38,210 nucleotides of DNA. Origin: Lightella neohaematopini. GTDB lineage: Bacteria; Pseudomonadota; Gammaproteobacteria; Enterobacterales; Enterobacteriaceae. Each line of letters begins with the position of its first letter. The first letter of the stretch is position 1. A model generated the notes under the pieces. It was not told the origin of the DNA and did not search any database. It saw nothing but the letters and a program-made list of their open reading frames with translations. The translations under genes were made by a program, and so were the position numbers. Positions 34,389 to 38,210 of this stretch are shown in pieces. The stretch covers positions 1 to 38,210 of the forward strand of contig JAOBJV010000006.1 of the NCBI GenBank assembly GCA_025728385.1, read 5' to 3'.

Positions 34389-35138
34389 ATGTTAATTAGC
34401 ATAATTAGTTTGTTACCAGAAATGTTCGATTCATTTATTAAATATGGTATAATAAAAAGAGCTATAGAAAGAAAAGTTTTATCAATAAATTGTATTAATA
34501 TTTATAATTTTACTAAAAATAATTATCACTCAATAGATGATAAACCATATGGTGGTGGTTCAAGTATGGTAATTAAATTTGATCCTGTTTATCGTGCTAT
34601 TTCTTATGCTAAAAAAAATATTAATATTAAAACAAAGATTATTTACTTATCCCCACAAGGAAAAAAATTAGATCAATATGATATAAATAGAATATCTAAT
34701 ACTGAACATATGATATTGTTATGTGGGCGTTATAAAGGTATAGATGAGAGATTACTTATTAAAGTAGTTGATGAAGAGTTATCTATTGGTGATTATATTA
34801 TTAGTAATGGAGAACTAGCAGCTATGATATTAATAGATGCAGTATGTAGAATGTTACCTAAAATAATTAAGCATGAATCTTTAGTAGATAATTCTTTTTA
34901 TAATGGGTTATTAAGTTGTCCTCAATATACTAGACCAAAAATAGTAAAAAATATGTCAGTACCATCTGTTTTATTATCTGGTAATCATGATAAAATAAAT
35001 AAGTGGAAATTAAAACAATCTCTTGGTCGTACTTTTTTAAGAAGACCAGATTTATTAAGTAAAATTACTTTATCTGATGAACAAAAAAAGTTATTATTAG
35101 AATTTAAAGAAGAAAATAATTTAATATATTACGAATAA
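34389..35138 (+). CDS. trmD: tRNA (guanine-37-N1) methyltransferase
   Basis: TrmD methylates N1 of G37 next to the anticodon, preventing +1 frameshifting on Pro, Leu and Arg codons. It is a SPOUT enzyme: the trefoil-knot and SAM-binding segments IIYLSPQGKKLDQ, LLCGRYKGIDERL and DEELSIGDYIISNGELAAM are conserved, as are YGGGSSM near residue 55 and SCPQYTRPK and LLSGNHDKI in the C-terminal part. The Asp in this last region is the expected general base in the family. The length is 249 against 255. It lies between rimM and rplS, as in most bacteria. Confidence 0.97.
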   Translation: MLISIISLLPEMFDSFIKYGIIKRAIERKVLSINCINIYNFTKNNYHSIDDKPYGGGSSMVIKFDPVYRAISYAKKNINIKTKIIYLSPQGKKLDQYDINRISNTEHMILLCGRYKGIDERLLIKVVDEELSIGDYIISNGELAAMILIDAVCRMLPKIIKHESLVDNSFYNGLLSCPQYTRPKIVKNMSVPSVLLSGNHDKINKWKLKQSLGRTFLRRPDLLSKITLSDEQKKLLLEFKEENNLIYYE

Positions 35139-35168
35139 ATTTAATTATTTTGATAATACTTATTATTT

Positions 35169-35537
35169 ATGAATAAAATTAATATTATAAAATTAGTAGA
35201 GGAAAAATACCTTAAAAAGGATATTCCTAATTTTAGGACTGGTGATACAGTACAAGTTAAAATATGGATATTAGAAGGAGATAAAAAAAGAATACAATCT
35301 TTTGAAGGGATAGTTATTGGTATTCATAATCATAGATTAAATTCATCATTTACTGTTCGTAAATATTCTAATAATGAAAATATAGAGCGAGTATTTTTAT
35401 TACATTCTCCCATTATTTATAATATAATTGTTAAACGTTATGGATTTGTACGTAGATCAAAATTATATTATTTACGTAAATTATCTGGTAAAGCTACTCG
35501 TATAAAAGAAAGGTTAAAAAAAAGTAATAAAAAGTAG
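35169..35537 (+). CDS. rplS: 50S ribosomal protein L19
   Basis: L19 sits at the 30S-50S interface. Family sequences are FRTGDTVQVKIWILEGDKKR near residue 22, QSFEGIVIGIHNH, and FTVRKYSNNENIERVFLLHS. The 122-residue product is slightly longer than E. coli (115), with an additional Lys/Arg-rich C-terminus (RIKERLKKSNKK). It is the last gene of the rpsP operon and is followed by aroF on the same strand. Confidence 0.97.
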   Translation: MNKINIIKLVEEKYLKKDIPNFRTGDTVQVKIWILEGDKKRIQSFEGIVIGIHNHRLNSSFTVRKYSNNENIERVFLLHSPIIYNIIVKRYGFVRRSKLYYLRKLSGKATRIKERLKKSNKK

Positions 35538-35588
35538 TTTTAATTATATAAAATTTTTATTTTGGTTCATACATTATATAAATATTTT

Positions 35589-36596
35589 ATGATTACTCCA
35601 AGTAAGCTGAAAAATATTCTTCCAACAAATAAAGTTATTAAAAATTTTGTTTTAAAATCCAGAAAAATTATTAAAAATATTATTAATGGTAAAGATTCAA
35701 GATTATTAGTTATATGTGGTCCTTGTTCAATCCATGAAATAAAATCTGCTATTGATTATGGAATAAGATTAAAATTTTTATCAAAAAAATTAAATAATAA
35801 ACTATATATTATAATGAGAGTATATTTAGAAAAATCACGTACTGTTAATGGTTGGAAAGGATTAATTAATGATCCATATATTAATCAGTCATGTGATATT
35901 GAATCTGGATTATTTATAGCACGTAATTTATTATTAACTTTATTAAGACTAAAGTTACCAATAGCCACAGAAATTTTATCTATAAATAATTACCAATATA
36001 TTAATGATTTAATTAGTTGGGGAGCAATTGGAGCTAGAACTGTTGAGTCTCAAATTCATAGAGAAATAGTATCTGGTATACCAATACCAGTAGGTTTCAA
36101 AAATAATACTGATGGTGATATAATGAAAGCTATAAATGCTATAAAAGTATCTAGGTTAAAACATAGTTTTATTAATATAAATCAACATGGAAAAATTACT
36201 ATAGTTAATACTAATGGCAATTATAGTAGTCATATTATTTTACGGGGAGGTAAAACACCTAATTATTACGATAGTAATATAAATTTTTGCAAACAACAAA
36301 TGGTTAATTTTAATTTACCAGCTAAACTATTAGTAGATTGCAGTCATGGTAATGCAAGTAATAATTATTTAAATCAACTAAAAGTAGCTAGATCCATAAT
36401 AACACAAATAAATAATAATAATCGTGATATTATTGGTATTATGTTAGAAAGTAATATAAACTCAGGTAATCAAAAATTAACTTTACCAAAATATTTAAAA
36501 TATGGAGTTTCTATTACTGATCCATGTATTAACTGGGATACTACTCATAAAATATTATTTGAAATATACAAAAATTTATCTTTTAAGCATAATTAA
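35589..36596 (+). CDS. aroF: 3-deoxy-7-phosphoheptulonate (DAHP) synthase, AroF-type
   Basis: DAHP synthase joins PEP and erythrose 4-phosphate, the committed step into the aromatic pathway. The 335-residue product keeps the metal and substrate residues: CGPCSIHE, RVYLEKSRT with its Lys, GWKGLINDP, IGARTVESQ, VDCSHGN, MLESNI and TDPCINW. By position (after rplS) it corresponds to E. coli aroF. From the ATG at 35589 it lacks about 16 N-terminal residues of E. coli AroF; a TTG at 35562 would add nine. At two positions where mutations abolish feedback inhibition in E. coli AroG (D146, P150) it has Ser131 and Tyr135. The E. coli downstream genes tyrA and pheA are absent here. Paralogue naming (F, G or H) is by synteny. 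Confidence 0.93.
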   Translation: MITPSKLKNILPTNKVIKNFVLKSRKIIKNIINGKDSRLLVICGPCSIHEIKSAIDYGIRLKFLSKKLNNKLYIIMRVYLEKSRTVNGWKGLINDPYINQSCDIESGLFIARNLLLTLLRLKLPIATEILSINNYQYINDLISWGAIGARTVESQIHREIVSGIPIPVGFKNNTDGDIMKAINAIKVSRLKHSFININQHGKITIVNTNGNYSSHIILRGGKTPNYYDSNINFCKQQMVNFNLPAKLLVDCSHGNASNNYLNQLKVARSIITQINNNNRDIIGIMLESNINSGNQKLTLPKYLKYGVSITDPCINWDTTHKILFEIYKNLSFKHN

Positions 36597-36601
36597 TTAA
36601 T

Positions 36602-37216
36602 TTAATAAGTTTTTATATTAAGATGTAAATATGAATATTTAATTATTAATTTTATTTTTTTTAATATTTTTTTATTATTAATATAATTAATAATTTTGTT
36701 AGATCTATTAATTACAGCTATATAATTATGATGATGTAAATAGTATTTAATAATATCAATTTTTTTTTTCAATATTATCTTTTTAGTATACACTAAGTAG
36801 TAATCTAATAATTTACTATTTTTAAATTGTAAATTATTTTTTTTTAAATTATTAAATATTTTAAATGCGTATATTATATTTTGGTAATTATGTTTATTTA
36901 AATCAATTAATTTACCATGATATAATCTAATATATATTAATCCTTTTAGATATAATAATTTATTAATATTTGTACATGTTTTAGATTGTTTTTTTATAAA
37001 TACATTAATATTAACTAATAATTCACGTAATTTATTTAAATTAAAATTATTAATTATTAATTTTTCATTAATATTTTTTTTACATTTACAAATAATATTT
37101 ATAATTTTAATATCTTCACTTATATTATCACTATAATATTGTTTTCCTATAGATGAAGTAATATTACTGAATAATAACATAAAAACTAAATATTTTTTTA
37201 AAATAGATGTAAGCAT
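36602..37216 (-). CDS. bamD: Degenerate BamD-like outer-membrane assembly protein
   Basis: BamD is a lipoprotein with TPR-like repeats that works with BamA to insert outer-membrane proteins. This 204-residue protein (E. coli 245) occupies the bamD place, divergent from rluD. It shares a faint but ordered resemblance: YLKGLIYIRL for YMRGLTNMAL, then AFKIFNNL, then YYLHHHNYIAVINRSNKIIN for [20 protein letters not shown]. A hydrophobic N-terminal signal-like segment (about residues 9-17) is present, but no cysteine follows, so the lipobox is gone. The N-terminal repeat region is shortened, and it is one of the most Lys/Asn/Ile-rich proteins here. It may be a functional minimal version or an ORF on its way out. 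Confidence 0.65.
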   Translation of the reverse strand: MLTSILKKYLVFMLLFSNITSSIGKQYYSDNISEDIKIINIICKCKKNINEKLIINNFNLNKLRELLVNINVFIKKQSKTCTNINKLLYLKGLIYIRLYHGKLIDLNKHNYQNIIYAFKIFNNLKKNNLQFKNSKLLDYYLVYTKKIILKKKIDIIKYYLHHHNYIAVINRSNKIINYINNKKILKKIKLIIKYSYLHLNIKTY

Positions 37217-37236
37217 AATTTTTAAAACATTAATTA

Positions 37237-38151
37237 ATGAAAATAAGTAATATTTTTTGTGTTCTTAAAAAAGAACAACATGGAGAAAGACTAGATAAAG
37301 TAATCACAAAATTAAGTAAAATATATTCTAGGACAAAAATAAAGCACTTTATACTACATGGTTTGGTAAAAATTAATGATGTTATTGTATTTGATCCTAA
37401 TAAGAAAGTTTATAACAATGATAAAATAGAACTTAATGTTAATTTATCTAATAATAATATTATTGCACCTAAAAATATTAGATTAAATGTTATTTATGAA
37501 GATCATAATATACTAATAATAAACAAACAGAACAACCTTGCCATGTATTCTAGTCACGAAAAATATAATACTATATTAAATGGTATATTATATTATTATC
37601 CACTAAACATTAATCTACCTAGAGTAGGCATTGTACATAGATTAGATAAAAATACAACTGGTATATTAATAATAGCAAAAAATTCATTTACCCAATACAA
37701 ATTAGCACAACTAATAAAAAATAGACAAATTACTAAAGAATATTTAGCAATAGTGCATGGACATACTAAGAAATATGGATCTATAATTAAACCAATATCT
37801 AGGAATATACATGATCGAACTTGCATGCAAGTATGTAATTTTGGAAAGTTAGCTATTACTCATTATAAAGTAATAAAATACTTTAAAAATTATACTTATT
37901 TGCGTATAATATTAGAAACTGGTAGAACTCATCAAATTAGAGTACATATGTCATATATTAAACATCCAATATTAGGTGATGTAAAATATAATATTTTTTT
38001 TAAAAATAAAGAAAATAATATAAGTTTTAATAGGCAAGCATTACACTCATATAAGTTAAAATTTAATTATCCATTTAATAATGGTGAGAAAGTATGGTGT
38101 GCTCCTTTACCTAAAGACATAAAAATTTTATTAAAAAAATTATCTACATAA
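37237..38151 (+). CDS. rluD: 23S rRNA pseudouridine synthase RluD
   Basis: RluD makes pseudouridines 1911, 1915 and 1917 in helix 69 of 23S rRNA. The N-terminal S4-like domain (about 1-75) has GERLDKVITKLSKIYSRTKI and HGLVKINDVIV. The catalytic motif HRLDKNTTG is at residues 134-142 (Asp137), and LETGRTHQIRVHMSYIKHPI and RQALHSYKLKF follow. The preceding family motif (NKP...VHPG in E. coli) has changed to NKQNNLAMYSS. The product is 304 residues against 326, losing the acidic C-terminal tail. Of the RluA family, position next to bamD and the S4 domain point to RluD rather than RluC. The start is only 20 bases from the divergent bamD start. Confidence 0.92.
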   Translation: MKISNIFCVLKKEQHGERLDKVITKLSKIYSRTKIKHFILHGLVKINDVIVFDPNKKVYNNDKIELNVNLSNNNIIAPKNIRLNVIYEDHNILIINKQNNLAMYSSHEKYNTILNGILYYYPLNINLPRVGIVHRLDKNTTGILIIAKNSFTQYKLAQLIKNRQITKEYLAIVHGHTKKYGSIIKPISRNIHDRTCMQVCNFGKLAITHYKVIKYFKNYTYLRIILETGRTHQIRVHMSYIKHPILGDVKYNIFFKNKENNISFNRQALHSYKLKFNYPFNNGEKVWCAPLPKDIKILLKKLST

Positions 38152-38168
38152 TATTTAAGATAAATATC

Positions 38169-38210
38169 TTGACACAATTAAAAAATAGCGTACTATACGC
38201 CACTCATATA
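38169..38210 (+). promoter_or_regulatory. rRNA-type sigma70 promoter at the right edge
   Basis: A consensus -35 TTGACA (38169-38174), a 16-base spacer and -10 TACTAT (38191-38196) are followed directly by ACGCCACTCA. The CGCCAC after the -10 closely resembles the GC-rich discriminator of E. coli rrn P1 promoters (TATAAT-GCGCCACC), which makes them sensitive to ppGpp and initiating NTP. In E. coli an rRNA operon (rrnG) lies beyond rluD-yfiH-clpB, so a stable RNA operon probably begins to the right, with the intervening genes lost. It is the most GC-rich non-coding patch in the window. Confidence 0.6.

Noticed and set aside
35562..35588. TTG-initiated N-terminal extension of aroF
   Set aside because: Possible, but the nine added residues do not resemble the E. 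coli AroF N-terminus, while the ATG at 35589 falls at the conserved MxTP position.
1..38210. Novel defence, mobile or secondary-metabolite system
   Set aside because: I looked for transposases, integrases, phage genes, toxin-antitoxin pairs, CRISPR-type spaced repeats and biosynthetic megagenes and found none; nearly every gene has a clear housekeeping orthologue in E. coli.

Overview
The window looks like part of the chromosome of a gammaproteobacterial, Enterobacterales-lineage obligate insect endosymbiont, of the Buchnera / Blochmannia / Wigglesworthia type. Three things point to this. The DNA is extremely AT-rich inside genes as well as between them. Nearly every protein is recognisable against its Escherichia coli counterpart but slightly shorter and enriched in Asn, Ile, Lys and Tyr. 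Gene order is that of E. coli with most accessory genes deleted. The species cannot be named from the sequence alone. There are no mobile elements, CRISPR arrays, phage genes or IS remnants.

Layout. (1) 1-5101: the 3' end of metG, then accC-accB-aroQ (minus), mreB (plus) and tldD (minus), a shrunken version of the E. coli accBC/mre/tldD neighbourhood. (2) 5166-19533 (minus): the complete proton-pumping NADH dehydrogenase operon nuoA-N, with nuoC and nuoD fused. (3) 19534-20246: a gene-poor gap holding a frameshifted, unidentified gene. (4) 20247-27714 (minus): prmB, aroC, fabB, pdxB, truA, accD, folC, the E. coli order with the intervening genes lost. (5) 27715-30945: a 417-base empty stretch, nupC (plus), gltX (minus) and tRNA-Val(UAC) (plus), again as in E. 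coli. (6) 30972-32066: mnmA. (7) 32211-38151: ffh-rpsP-rimM-trmD-rplS-aroF, a degenerate bamD on the other strand, and rluD. The last 42 bases carry a strong sigma70 promoter with an rRNA-type GC-rich discriminator, so a stable RNA operon probably begins just beyond the window.

Function. The retained set covers respiration (complex I), malonyl-CoA and fatty acid synthesis (AccB, AccC, AccD, FabB), chorismate synthesis (AroF, AroQ, AroC), vitamin B6 (PdxB) and folate (FolC). It also covers translation and RNA modification (GltX, MnmA, TruA, TrmD, RimM, RluD, PrmB, S16, L19), protein targeting (Ffh), cell shape (MreB) and nucleoside uptake (NupC). This suits a respiring nutritional symbiont able to make chorismate-derived and B-vitamin products.

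I see no new multi-gene system here. The interesting material is decay or specialisation in known proteins: a Met-depleted SRP54 M domain, a DAHP synthase altered at its feedback-control positions, a BamD without a lipobox, a biotin carboxylase with changed ATP-site residues, and a gene broken by a single-base frameshift.
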